Shown in pieces: positions 22,155 through 33,497 of a DNA stretch of 64,000 bases. Every line of letters begins with the position of its first letter. Positions within the stretch are counted from its first letter, which is position 1. Origin of the DNA: Simmondsia chinensis (taxonomy: Eukaryota > Streptophyta > Magnoliopsida > Caryophyllales > Simmondsiaceae); assembly GCA_018398585.1 (NCBI GenBank), contig JAGTTD010000019.1, positions 4,439,702 through 4,503,701 of the forward strand. Direction: 5' to 3'. The notes under the pieces are model-generated. The model had not been told where the DNA came from, made no database searches, and saw nothing but the letters and a program-made list of their open reading frames with translations. A program made the translations under genes and the position numbers.

Positions 22155-22269
22155 ATCTTGAGCTCCCTCTAATGTTGGCCTATGGTTACTTTATTAAACA
22201 AGGAGCCTATTCTTCTCATTTCGCTCGGATTCCACAACTACTTCCTCAGGCCCATGTTTTGCTTTGACA

Positions 22270-22440
22270 ATCCATGGTTACCTTATTATTCATGGGAGTT
22301 GTTACTGCCAGAACAAGACTTGTTATTCCCAGAGTAATGTAACTTATAAACAATGAGAACCACAAATTTTTCTTAAAAACTACGACCTTACTCTAATAAT
22401 AATAATTTTACCCTTAGAATAACATTACCCTTATTCATTA
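22270..22440 (-). repeat. Inverted copy of the 19.9 kb repeat
   Basis: In reverse complement it follows 19930-20085 over AAAATTATTATTATTAGAG, GTCGTAGTTTTTAAG and TTTATAAGTTACATTA. Confidence 0.45.
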
Positions 22441-23048
22441 AAGAAACAAGTACTTAAATTGGAACGTACAGGTAGCCTTACACCTAGCAAGCAGAATCCT
22501 AAGGCATCCAAGCAAAAATGATAGCTCAACTGAGACCTTATATTTGTATTTATTAAGGTAATTGACAAGTCAAATCTCATGCATTTCTAAGTGCAAACTG
22601 AAAAGGAAAATACTTAACGCATATAATTTAACGTACCAATGAGTAAACGATACATACGATATTATTTTTCTTTTTACAGTGATAAGGAGGTACAACAGGA
22701 GCGTAACATGATATGGTATCATTAGATCATATACATAAAACACTAGATAATCCAACGATCCAATGATTTTTCATAAACCAGTACTGAATTTATATCTAAG
22801 GACATTCTTATAGTCTATGAAAAGAAACAACAGTAGTATTACCTTATGATCAACAGTTCTAGAGGGTGACTTGGCTTCATATCTTCCACGGCGCATGCAT
22901 CTGGCAGGCATTTTCCAAGATCCCACATTCTTTTTCGCAAGTTGTGAATTACTAACATCCATTCTTCAACTTGATGGGTCGTATTAGGAATCTGTGACAT
23001 TCGAAATTATACACAAATCACCCAGATTTCCACATCAATCAGCATCCT
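22441..23048. other. CRY2 3' flank / 3' UTR
   Basis: It lies just downstream of the CRY2 stop codon. A minus-strand frame beginning near 22962 (MDVSNSQLAKKN) could in principle be an alternative last exon, but nothing requires it. Confidence 0.4.
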
Positions 23049-26000
23049 TCATGGATGTTTTAGATCAGAAGATTCACCGTCCAATAATGGCTTGATTTCT
23101 GATGATACAGAACAAGCTTGAGGAACACAGAACGATGTTCTACTCGTCGTCTGCTTCTTTGACAAGGTAGAAGAATCAGCGGTTGAGCACTCGTCTTCTT
23201 CCACCCTAGAAACTCCACCATTGTCATAACCCTTATCTCGATTTCCTTCACAAAGTTTTGGCCTTTTTCTATTTGGTAAGAATCCCTTAGAATTTTGCAA
23301 TGAAGGAACCCTTTGATCACGGGATGAGCCAGATGGGCAAGCACCATTCTGCTTCGAAACAGCATTGGGAATAGCGGAACTTGCGATATCAACGGCATTT
23401 TCAACTTTCTGAACAATGGAAGAATTCCCAACACTGTCAGAATTATCAACTACAACTTCATTTGTTCCATCTGCAGTTTCAGCGAGCTCAGGTCCGGCTT
23501 GTTGTTGCATCAAACATATAGCTTCAGTCAAATGTTGACGAGCTAAATCGATCTCGATGATGGGTCTAGGGTAGTTTGATCCAAGCTCAACCCCTGCGGC
23601 TCGTAGAACAGAATCTGGTGCATCCCAGGGGTGATGAATCCACTCAGTTGGCATTCTTGCTAGCTCGGGAAGCCATTGTCTGACATATTCCCCTTCTGGG
23701 TCGAATTTAGAACCTTGAAGCTGATCCATAACATAAAGAAACGAAATGTGAAAAGGATGGACCTGAAATATAATTCATCATGGAGTTTATAACAATTACA
23801 TCATCAACAACAATCTAAGCCTTTTTTTCCCCTCGCTATGTGGGGCTGGCCACATCAGTAGAAGTACGTTACTATGAGCTTTCATTAACGGTATCTTTGT
23901 TAAACTCTGATGAAACAAGCTGTTGGTGTTTCTCACGTTCTTAAACCAGCCCTTGGTTCTCACTGCACACCCGAGGCCACTCGGGGGGTCTCTGTGCTCC
24001 TCCAAGAGTTGGACTGAGAACATCTTTAGCTCAGCTTATGTTGTCCAAGTAAAACCAAACCCTAAACCAGCGAAAGAAAGGGTAACAAGTTTTAACTCCA
24101 ACACTAACATACTCGCTTTTAGGATCGGTGAAAACTTTTTGTAAAAAATGCTGCTCTAAAGACGAAGATCGAGTTACAAGCAACGATAGAAGTTTAACGA
24201 ACATGAAATGCCCTACTTAGATAAGAACTTAACTCCTAAAAAGCGTATGTTTGAGCAAGAACACTACGAATTTGAGATGAACCCACCTGAACCGGATTAC
24301 CAAAATGAAGCAAGAACAGAACCAAAACCAGATAGTGTAGAACCCGAACAAATGCTAGAAACCCAAATAGATCAATCTCTGGATGTAGGTGGTCCTGAGA
24401 GAGGCACCGAACCAGAAACAATAGTGGAAACTGAGACAATTCCTGAAAACGAGCTAGGTGACTATCTACTGTCGAGAGATAGGGCAAGGAGGGACGTGAG
24501 ACCCCCTAAGAGGTTAGGATATGCAGACTGCATAGCCTACGCCCTAAATACAGCATTAGAGTATATTGAGTTATAACCTTTAAGCTTCAAGGAGGCTGTT
24601 AACAGCTAGTATTCAGCAGAATGGCTGGATGCTATGAAGGCAGAAATGGATTCCTTAGTGAAGAATAGGACTTGGTCACTAGTGCCCAAGCCGGCGGGCA
24701 AGAAGCTAGTGGGATCTAAGTGGATCTTCAAGATTACGGAACCTTGTTTACCTTCTGAAAAACCTAGGTTTAAGGCCAGACTTGTAGCTAAAGGTTTCAC
24801 GCAAGAGAAGGCGTGGATTATAACAAAACATTTTCGCCTGTAGTCAAACACACTACCATTAGGGTGTTGATGGCTTGGACAACCAAGTTTGACCTAGAAT
24901 TGGAACAGCTAGATGTGACAACCGCTTTCTTGCATGGGGAGCTCGATGAGGAGATCTACATGGCTCAGCCCGAGGGTTTTGTGAAGCCCGAGAATGCTGG
25001 CCTTGTATGTAGACTTAGGAAGTCCTTGTATGGACTAAAATAGTCCCCGAGGCAATGGTACAAGCGGTTCCACCACTTCATGACTGAAGTTGGGTTCTCT
25101 AGGTTAATACACGATGTGTGTTTCTATGCGAAATATTTAAATTCTGATTCTGCTGTATATCTGCTGATTTATGTGGATGATATGTTCATAGCTAGCAGTC
25201 ATTTAACTGAGATTGAGAAATTGAAATACATGTTAAACCGGAACTTTGAAATGAAAGACCTAGGTCCAGCTAAGAAAATCTTAGGGATGGAAATAAGTAG
25301 GGATCGTACTAGACATACGATAAACTTATCCCAAACCTCATACTTAGAAAAGGTCATTCATAGGTTTAACATGAAAGATGCTAAAATTGTTAAGAGTTCC
25401 CATTGCCGCACATCACAAATTTTTTCAGTATCACAATGTCCAGAAAATGAACAGGAAGTGGCTGAAATGATTAATGTTCCTTATGCTAATGCAATAGGTT
25501 CAATTATGTATGCCATGACGTGTACTAGGCCTGATTTAGCTTATCCCATTAGTGTGCTCTCTAGATTCATGATGAATCCAGGGAAAGAGCACTGGAATGG
25601 GGCTAAGTGGCTCTTGAGATATATCAAGGGTACCACAAAGCTAGGACTTACGTTTGGACGAACAGATATGGACCTGAGACTTCTAGGATACACTGATAGT
25701 GATTTCGGTGGAGACCTTGACAAGCGTAAGTCCACGAGCTCCTACATCTTCTCTTTGAATGGCGGGGCTGTTAGTTGGAGATCTAAGCTCCAGTCATTGA
25801 CGGCATTGTCAACGACTGAAGCCGAGCTCTTGGCACTAACGGATGCCATTAAAGAGGCGATATGGCTAAGTGGACTTCTAGATGAATTAAACTTAGGCCT
25901 AGGGGTACCAACGATATATACGGATAGCCAATCAGCCCTAGCGTTAAGTAAGAACCCTGTATTTCATGATAGGAGTAAGCATCTCGCTATCAGGCAACAT

Positions 26001-29000
26001 TTTGTTACTGAACAGATAGAGTCGAGAAAGGTGGACCTACGGAAAATTTGGACAAATGATAACCCGGCAGATATGGGAACCAAGGCCGTACCCTTAAATA
26101 AGTTAATAAAGTGTATTAACTTAGTTCAGGACTCCTGGGATCCAGGAGGAGGCTGATGGACCAAAACCAAAAAATTTTGCCCCACTATTACTAGAGTGAA
26201 TACAGTAGTTAGACCAAATAGGAACCAGGTGGAGAATTGTTATAATTTGGTTCCTATATAATCTAAACTATATCCCAGAACAAGGCATGAGATCTAAGTT
26301 ATTAACGTTACAATCAATGTTTTGCTAAAAATAATTTAAATGGTTTTTTAAATTAAGACAAAAAATAAATAGATTAATTAAATATGTTAACAGTAAATTT
26401 TATTACCGTTATTATTATTAAAATTGGTGGGGGACAAAGCTTCCAAGGGAAGCTTCCTTGCTCGTTTGCTTTTCCCGCCCAAAATAAGGACACGTGGCGC
26501 ACTCTGATTCGTGGGTTATTGTGGCACGATCTGGGCCGTTTGTTTGGGCGGTGGATTGTGCGGCTGCTGAGGGGGACACGTGTACCTCATCCAGTGTGCC
26601 TTATGTGTGTTTGTTTGGTTGAATATCAGCCGTTGGATCGAGCCTTATCAACGGCTCTCCTTTGTTGCACATAGATTGTCCTTTGCCTATAAATTTAAGG
26701 GATCTGGAGAGAGAAAAAGTGAAGTTCATTTTTGGGGTTTATTTTTTTGGGTTGGTCATCCGTTTCTCTCTCCTCCTTTCTCTCTCCACACCCGGTTCTT
26801 CTCCTCCCCCTTTCAAGGTGTTTTCTAGGGTTTGCTTAGGGGATTTCAGAGCCAAACCCGCGCCGGTAAGAAGAGGACTCGCTAGGAGCTGGAAACCACG
26901 AAGGCTGGTCCAACGGTGGGACCGAGGATCATGAGACTGGCAGCCGCTAGCTCAGAGTCGGTATAACTTCTTACTCCTTTCTCTTACTTTACTGTTTTGG
27001 TTTGTAAAGTTGGTTTAGAGAAAGGGTTGTAACTTAATAGCTTAGGTTATTTTGGAAAGAGCCTTGTAACATTTACGTGATTTGTAATATGGTTTGTAAT
27101 AATTAATAATATAGATCTCTCTAGTGGTAGGGGGACCGTGGAGTAGGTCATTTAGGACAGAACCACGTTAAAAATCATGTGTACTCTCTATTTTTGTTTA
27201 TGTCTTCTATGTCGTTTGTAATCTCAACTCAAATCTTAGAGCCACAATTTAAAAACCACCCTTTTCACCGATCCTTTAATAAACTAAGTTAGTGTTGAAG
27301 ATAAAACTGGATTTAATAAAGATAACCTAAAATCAGTAAAGTTAAAACAACTGGTTTTGAACTTAGGTTGCTAAGAGGTTCGGTTTTTCTAAAAGATCAA
27401 CATTAACGGAAGTGTTTTGAGAACTTTAACCAAATTAAAATCTGTTTTCTGAACCCTCAAATCACAACAAGTGGTATCAGAGCCTTAAGGCTTGTGAAAA
27501 TACGGACGTGGTTCTTTAACTGAGCATGAAAAACGTGTTATAAAACAGACCTGTGTTTTCTGTCAAAAACCAAACCCGTTTTTGTTACTATTTTTTGTGA
27601 AAAACCGTTTAAAGGACAATGGCTGCTAAGTTTGAGATTGAGAAATTTGACGGGAAGAACGATTATACTCTTTGGAAGATGTAGACCAAGGCCCTCCTGA
27701 TGTCCCAGGGTGTGGGATACGCGATGCTGAAGCTAGACAAACAACCTTCTCATTTGACTGAGAAGGATAAAGTAGACATGGAACAACGAGCGTATGTTAC
27801 TCTTGTTATGTGTTTGGATAAAAATATTCTTCCCTTAGTTTCTGCTGAAATCACTGTAGCTAAGATATGGGCTAAGTTAGAAGAAATATATAAAGCTGAA
27901 TCCTTAAGTAATAGGATACTTCATATGGAAAATTTCTTCACTTATAGAATGTCAGAAAATAAACCCCAAAAATAAACTTCACTTTTTCTCTCTCCAGATC
28001 CCTTAAATTTATAGGCAAAGGACAATCCATGTGCAACAAAGGAGAGCCGTTGATAAGGCTCGATCCAACGGCTGATATGCAACCAAACAAACACACATAA
28101 GGCACACTGGATGAGGGACACATGTCTCCCTCGGCAGCCGCACAATCCACCGCCCAAACGAATGGCCCAGATCGTGCCACAATAACCCACGAATCAGAGT
28201 GCGCCACGTGTCCTCATTTTGGGCGGGAAAAGCAAACGAGCAGGGAAGCTTCCCTTGGAAGCTTTGTCCGGGTGGGGTACCCCACCAATTTTAATTATAA
28301 TAACGGTAATAAAATTTACTGTTAACATATTTAATTAATTTATTTATTTTTTGTCTTAATTTAAAAAACCATTTAAATTATTTTTAACAAAACATTGATA
28401 GTAAAGTTAATACCTTAGATCTCATGCCTTGTTTCGGGACATAGTTTAGACTATATAGGAACCAAATTCTAACACAAGCAGTATCCTATCCAAAAACAAA
28501 AGGCAAGATCTTTCTTTGTGCAACTTTTCTTGGCTCGCTTCCCCTATTGGCTTAACCAGCTTCCATTAACTCAACCCTTCTCACACTGGTATCAACATAT
28601 ATCCTCTTCAGATGCACAAACTATCTCAAAACTCCTTGCCCGTCTTATCTTCAATAAGCGTCACCTTCACCTTAAGTTGAATGTAATTGTTCTAATCTTA
28701 ATTTTTTTTGTTTGTGTAGCAAATGGGAAATTTGTTCATCACGAAAAAGCCAACAGAGGCACACAGCACATAACCACCCAACTTTTGGTATGCATCAAAG
28801 CATTCTAAAACTTACATAGCATTATAGGGGGTAAAATGTGGAAAGAGAAAATTACTGCTGAATAAATTTGGAGCTTAACGCTTCATTGTACAGGGAAGGA
28901 GTATGCAGAGAACAGAAAGTGAAACGCGGCGCAAAAGAAGAGAGGAAAACAGAAGGGGGGGTTTGCACAACATATAACTAGCTGAGAAAGCATTAGCGAA

Positions 29001-32000
29001 CATATTGCAAACTAAACATACTATATAACCATCAAAACAGGAAAGAAAAAGGCATCTGAGGTACCTCAGGATCATCTAAACGGTTGAGCTCATGGCCATC
29101 TGGTATGCTCCCAGAAATATACTGCCAACCAAGAATATCGCATTCCAAATCTGCATCAAGTAGAGTGTCCCAGAAGTACTTCATCCCCCATCTCCAAGGA
29201 AGAAGCAGAAACTTTACACAGAAGCTAGAAACTATGACCCTCATCCTGTTGTGAATCCACCCAGTTGCCCAAAGCTCTCTCATTCCTGCATCAACCAATG
29301 GATACCCAGTTCGACCCTGCCTCCAAGCCTTGAAAAGGGTTTGATCAGAATTCCAAGGGAAAAATTTTAAGTTGCTTAGCAAGGGCCTTTCATGTGTGAA
29401 CGGGAAATTGAAACAAAGATACCGAGAATACTCTCTAAGTCCGATGGCCCTAAGAAAGAGATCTACGCTCTGTAGGCCTAAACTGTTCCCTTCTTTTGCC
29501 CACAATATCTGCTTCATTTGCGCAGTATGGAAAACTTTTCTGACACTTAGCTCCCCAAAGTGAAGATATGGGGACAAAAGCGAAGTTGAATTCCCTCCAA
29601 CTTTTACCCTACTTTGTGAATACCCTAGCAAATGTTGTTCAAGAAACTCTGTGAGAGCCTTGTTAGCGCTGCTCCAACCTGGTGACCAAGCTCTCCCTAG
29701 CAAAGCATTGCTAGGTTTTTCAGGTTCTTTTTCAAGACCCAGTTCCTCAATTGAGCATTTTCGCACATCTCCTGTTATAGAAACCAAAGAAATTATCAAT
29801 TACTGCCAAACTCACAGCAGAGAACGTACATGAACTCACTAGAAAGGTCAACTCAGAGAGCACATACATTACCTAGACTCGAGTATGAGAGTTGGAAAAC
29901 GTATGCGTCCAGACGTTAGTCACGGCTACTTTGAAAGATTTTTCTATGCTTTTTGTCACATAGAAGTGTCCAAGTGTCATATACCAATGTCTAAAAGAGC
30001 CTTATCCAACCTAAATACTTAGTGCATCCAGCCTTATAATGAAGTAGGAGGAAAGCAGGCCATGATTAACAATACGAAAAATACACATCCAAGAGGGAAA
30101 TTCTGGTAAGGATAAATTATATATTAGTACCATGAAATATGATTTATTAATTTTTAGTTACAAATTTTATGAAATAATTTTTAGTCCAAAAGTTACATGT
30201 ATTTACTCTTCTCATCCCACACATGAACTGCAATGTTGTAACAATTCTAATGAAGAAGATTTGGATGAGTGATCCATATCACACTACGGTTTAGATAGTT
30301 TTCTTAAATACATGTAACTTTTGGACTAAAAAATTATTTTACAAGGTTTAGGAACTAAAAAATTAATACACCAAACTTCAGGATACTAATATGCAATTTA
30401 CCTTTCTAAAAACTACTGTGTGAAGCTAAAAGGAACCTGAAGCTGGCACCAAGCGCCATGGGGTATGAAGGGAAGCGGATTCCATCTGCATCTTCAGGCA
30501 GTTGTCCCAAAATTGCTGAAAGGCTGTAAAAGGATTTCCATTCTCATCATGTATTTCCCATGGTTCATATAACAGATCTGCGTTATAACTATGAACAGCA
30601 ACATTGGCCTCCCCAAGCTTCTGTTTGATGTAATGATCACGAACAATTGAGACTGGATCTGGATAAAAGACACAACTCCAAGTGTCAAATTGTAGTCTAA
30701 ATTATTGGCAGATCGGATCTGGTCCTCATTAGAGGCAGAGAATAAAAGCAATGAACAAATAGAATACGGATTAGTATCACTTTAACAAGGGCAAGTAATT
30801 CGATGAACGCTTTATGGCATTTGTATCTAACTCCAAAGATGACTGATACATGACTAATGTGATTTCATGAAACTTTAGCTGTAATAGACCACAAACTAAC
30901 GAATAGTCCCATGTCCTCTTTTTTGAACAATGTGGTTACTAGCAGTTTTATATATCATACATAAAGAACAGCATGGTGTTTAACTACCTTTGATATTAAC
31001 AACATATCAGCCACATAATGGAAGGCTTTATGTAAATCCTTTAACACAAATCTCAGATGAGATATGACCAACTAAACCGATTCACTGCAGTCATTCTTGC
31101 TCCGCACTACAGAATCAAAACGGCACTCTTCATGCTTCAGTTTAACCACCTCCCCCCACTTGATAAGAATACACTATGTTACGGTAGCTTCAATCAAAGT
31201 CATCACTTTAAATGGCATCAAATGTGTTGACCAAAAAGCAAAATCCCAGTGCTGTCAGCAAGATTTTTTCTGGATTAGAATTTTGTAAGCAACTTTCTCG
31301 TGTGTACTCCGTTACTATACTCTTTCTAATCTTCATTCTTCCAATAATTCATTGAATCATATTCATTATGCCATGTAAACACATAACTAGTCAATTCTGT
31401 AAGCTCTTATGCGGATTTATAATCACAATAAGCAACTTAAATCACTGCAACTAATCAAATGATTGAAACAAAGCATTAGCATTTACGCAATGTGTCACAC
31501 TAAGAAAAACCAAAGATGTTTCTGTGAAATTTAGGCCAAACCCACAAATTTGGCACATATGAGGTCTATATATAAGTCTAAGTGAGGTTCCATCACAAGC
31601 CCAATTAACATTAGATGGAGCAGCCTACTAGACTTATACATTGATCTCTTCTCACTCCCAACTCCAATTGTAGAATCCACACCACACTTACACGTGGAAT
31701 TCTTAACAGTTTCAAAACGAAACAACAACATGAAATCAGGAATCGGGCATACCATAGAGACGGTTGAATACCACGTTACTAGCGCCAACAGCAGTGACAC
31801 ACTCCATGAGAGCATCCAATGTACTCTCAGCTTTAATCAACACCAGCTCCGCCCCAAGCGTCCTCAGCGACTGCCCTAAATGCCTAAGGGACTCCTTCAA
31901 CCACCACCGAGAAACCCGCCCAGGGTAGAACTGCCCTTCTTCTTTAGGGCACCATATGAAGACAGGAAACACACTCCCCTCCTTGGCCCCAGCAACCAAG

Positions 32001-32065
32001 GCTGGATTATCTTCTATCCTCAGATCCCTTCTAAACCAAACAATTGTCTTACTATTGCTCCCCAT
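23049..32065 (-). CDS. CRY2: Cryptochrome 2 blue-light receptor, four exons
   Basis: Exons read on the minus strand: 32065-31753, 30658-30437, 29771-29065, 23720-23049, all with GT-AG borders and consistent phase, giving 637 aa (Arabidopsis CRY2 has 612). CRY2 is a nuclear flavoprotein receptor controlling de-etiolation and flowering. The start is [20 protein letters not shown]. The photolyase-homology region (about 1-490) binds MTHF and FAD. The FAD motif [19 protein letters not shown] lies at 328-346, the electron-transfer tryptophans map to W318, W371 and W394, and an FAD-site aspartate to D384. The C-terminal extension carries the DAS elements typical of CRY: DQRVP (549-553), acidic EEDE (588-591) and STADSS (593 on), plus a basic RKRPKL (565-570) that may be a nuclear signal. 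The tail matches CRY2, not CRY1. Intron 3 (29064-23721) is 5.3 kb because of a Copia insertion. No frame breaks are seen. Confidence 0.95.
23785..23880 (-). repeat. SINE/LINE-type tail in CRY2 intron 3
   Basis: In reverse complement: GATGTGGCCAGCCCCACATA, a run of purines, AGGCTTAGATTGTTGTTGATG. This resembles the 3' ends of common plant SINEs that finish in TTG repeats. The upstream extent on the minus strand is not resolved. Confidence 0.4.
23921..24145 (-). repeat. 3' part of inverted Copia LTR
   Basis: Positions about 24085-24135 in reverse complement match LTR positions 27268-27312 (TTTTCACCGATCCT, TTAGTGTTG). The outer end, in reverse complement, finishes ACACCAACA like the solo LTR at 50654-50662. 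The stretch between aligns poorly, so this is a diverged copy. Confidence 0.45.
24208..26156 (+). pseudogene. Copia reverse transcriptase and RNase H, broken
   Basis: This is the C-terminal half of a Ty1/Copia polyprotein. In order: an acidic linker; the RT start ([17 protein letters not shown] near 24700); [16 protein letters not shown] near 24915; YGLK then TAG at 25041; the catalytic YVDDM near 25171; an RNase H domain with YTDSDFGGD (25690), STTEAEL (25815) and DSQSALALS (25924); and the terminal [12 protein letters not shown]. Gag, protease and integrase are absent upstream. A frameshift lies near 24815 and an in-frame stop at 24571. Confidence 0.85.
26238..27469 (+). repeat. Complete Copia LTR, plus strand
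   Basis: A polypurine stretch (AGGTGGAGA) precedes TGTTATAATTTGGTTCC, and the LTR ends CACAACA followed by TGGTATCAGAGCC (PBS for tRNA-Met). A TATA-like CCTATAAATTTAAGG sits at about 26685. At 1232 bases it has family members at 27957-28474 (inverted, partial) and 49524-50662 (solo). Confidence 0.75.
27619..27955 (+). pseudogene. Copia gag start, truncated
   Basis: Begins [20 protein letters not shown], the standard Copia gag N-terminus (a DUF4219/gag-type fold), about 150 bases after the PBS. A TAG follows within 25 codons, and after resuming ([11 protein letters not shown].., IWAKLEEIY) the frame runs into the inverted LTR at about 27956. There is no zinc knuckle. Confidence 0.75.
27957..28474 (-). 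repeat. 5' part of inverted Copia LTR
   Basis: The reverse complement matches the first half of the LTR at 26238-26745, beginning TGTTAGAATTTGGTTCC and reaching GTGAAGTT. The junction with gag falls in a shared AAATAAACCCCAAAAAT-like stretch. Confidence 0.7.
28480..29064. other. Remaining native part of CRY2 intron 3
   Basis: No repeat or gene recognised. The splice donor GAG|GTACCT lies at 29064. Confidence 0.5.
30112..30408. repeat. Palindromic MITE in CRY2 intron 2
   Basis: About 100 bases at each end are inverted copies: GGTAA..ATATTAGTA, ATTTTTAGTT, CCAAAAGTTACATGTATTT on the left; AAATACATGTAACTTTTGG, AACTAAAAAATTAAT, TACTAATATGC on the right. Transcribed in the CRY2 pre-mRNA, it could fold as a hairpin. 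Confidence 0.6.
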
Positions 32066-32650
32066 ATCTGCTGTGCATCAAAGAGACTCCTGCCAAGCAG
32101 GAATCTGAAGAGTTTAAGATATACGTAATCTTACCTCTATAGGGTGCTACCCCATACGAAGACGGTTTCCAAACTGCCCCTTCACAAAACTAAACCCTAA
32201 TTTCAATTACTAGCACCCACACCCAAAAAGTCTTCAGCTTGAGACTAAACCCTAAATCCAACCCTAATCATGAACTTCAATTGCATAATTGCTCAAAAGT
32301 ATCAAATTTTTTCTCAAAATTTGCACCAAAGAACAAATACCATCCATGATTTTACATAACTTGATCATGAAGCATATGAAATTTCTGCAAAATACCCATC
32401 ATTCAGATGACTATATAATCAAAGATTAAAACCTCTGCAACACATAATCAAACAACTTGAAACCCCAGAGGAATAAGAAAAGGAGGCTGAATCTAATACT
32501 AACCATAGTGATGATGAATAATAAGAAGGATCAAAACAAGCAATCGAAACTCTGAACTGAAAAGTAAAGGCCGACAGTTCAGTTGAGGGAAGTGCAAGGA
32601 CTGCCAACTTAATTTAGGAAACGATAAAATGATAAACGGATTTATATTAT
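32066..32650 (-). promoter_or_regulatory. CRY2 5' leader and promoter region
   Basis: DNA just upstream of the CRY2 start. On the minus strand, CCTATAGAG|GTAAGATT near 32135 and GATGCACAG|CAGATG at the start could bound a very short leader intron, but I cannot confirm it. No core promoter element is certain. Confidence 0.35.
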
Positions 32651-33436
32651 CAGCACAAAAAATAATAATGTGGAAATAATTAGTAAAGTGACATCTAATT
32701 TAAAGATATTAAATTACTCCGATATTAATTTTGTTTTTATTAATATTATTGACCTTATATATATATATATATATTAAATATTAAAGTTATAGGGACAAAA
32801 AAAAAATGCTAAAGTTATAAAATAAAATAAAATTTAACTGATTATTTTTTATAAGTTAATGAATTTTGATGATTTATATTTACTATGTTTGTCGTTATAA
32901 ATTGATTTTATAAGCACAATAAATTATTTTATTTAATATTAATTAATTTTAAGATAAAATCTTACCTAAATTTATATATGAATTTTATAGGTGTCAATTT
33001 TGTTGATTGGTGCGGACAATCCGTGAAATTCAACAATATGTATAACATTTCCAAAAATGACGTGTGAAGAAAGAAAAGGGAAGATGACACGATGAAGTGT
33101 GGGGTTCAACTTTTAACATAAGAAAATATTGAATCCATATTTTATGATCAAATCTATAATCTATAAACTAAATAGGAATTATGTGAATTTTGAGGATTAT
33201 TAGACCAGATATTTCAATATATACGATGAGATATTTAGAGATTTTTAAGTTTTATTATCTAGGTAACATTCACTTTAATAAGTGAATTTTCAGTAGAATC
33301 CAGCAAATTTTAAATAGATATTGCTAAGGTGAAACATAACTACTATAATATAAATGTGTCGTGTTAGTATTTTTGCTGAATTCAAACAATAAGTCACTGA
33401 ACTAGAGTATTTATATACTTTTAATCATGTTATACA
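32651..33436. other. AT-rich intergenic DNA
   Basis: It contains a (TA)n run near 32757-32775. No gene recognised. Confidence 0.4.
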
Positions 33437-33497
33437 TGTTAGAGTATAAAATTATTCTTGAACATTCAATCATCAGCTTAATCTTTTGGATAATTGA

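Larger units (their letters stand above)
23921..28474 (-). mobile_element. Rearranged Copia insertion in CRY2 intron 3
   Basis: The insertion is flanked by CAAGC on both sides (23916-23920 and 28475-28479), and its outer ends are TGTTGG.. and ..CTAACA, i.e. the ends of a minus-strand LTR. Inside, however, the sequence reads on the plus strand in the order pol (24208-26156), LTR (26238-27469), PBS, gag (27619-27955). The minus-strand LTR parts (23921-24145 and 27957-28474) are only the two ends of one LTR. This is not a normal LTR-gag-pol-LTR element. It looks like a circularly permuted copy placed inside an inverted LTR of the same family. Confidence 0.6.

Noticed and set aside
22771..22962. 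Extra C-terminal exon of CRY2
   Set aside because: Exon 4 already ends with a stop at the expected CRY2 length, and no convincing donor/acceptor pair links them.
23796..24023. Minus-strand frame of 75 codons in CRY2 intron 3
   Set aside because: It spans a SINE-like tail and the outer end of the inverted LTR; not a gene.
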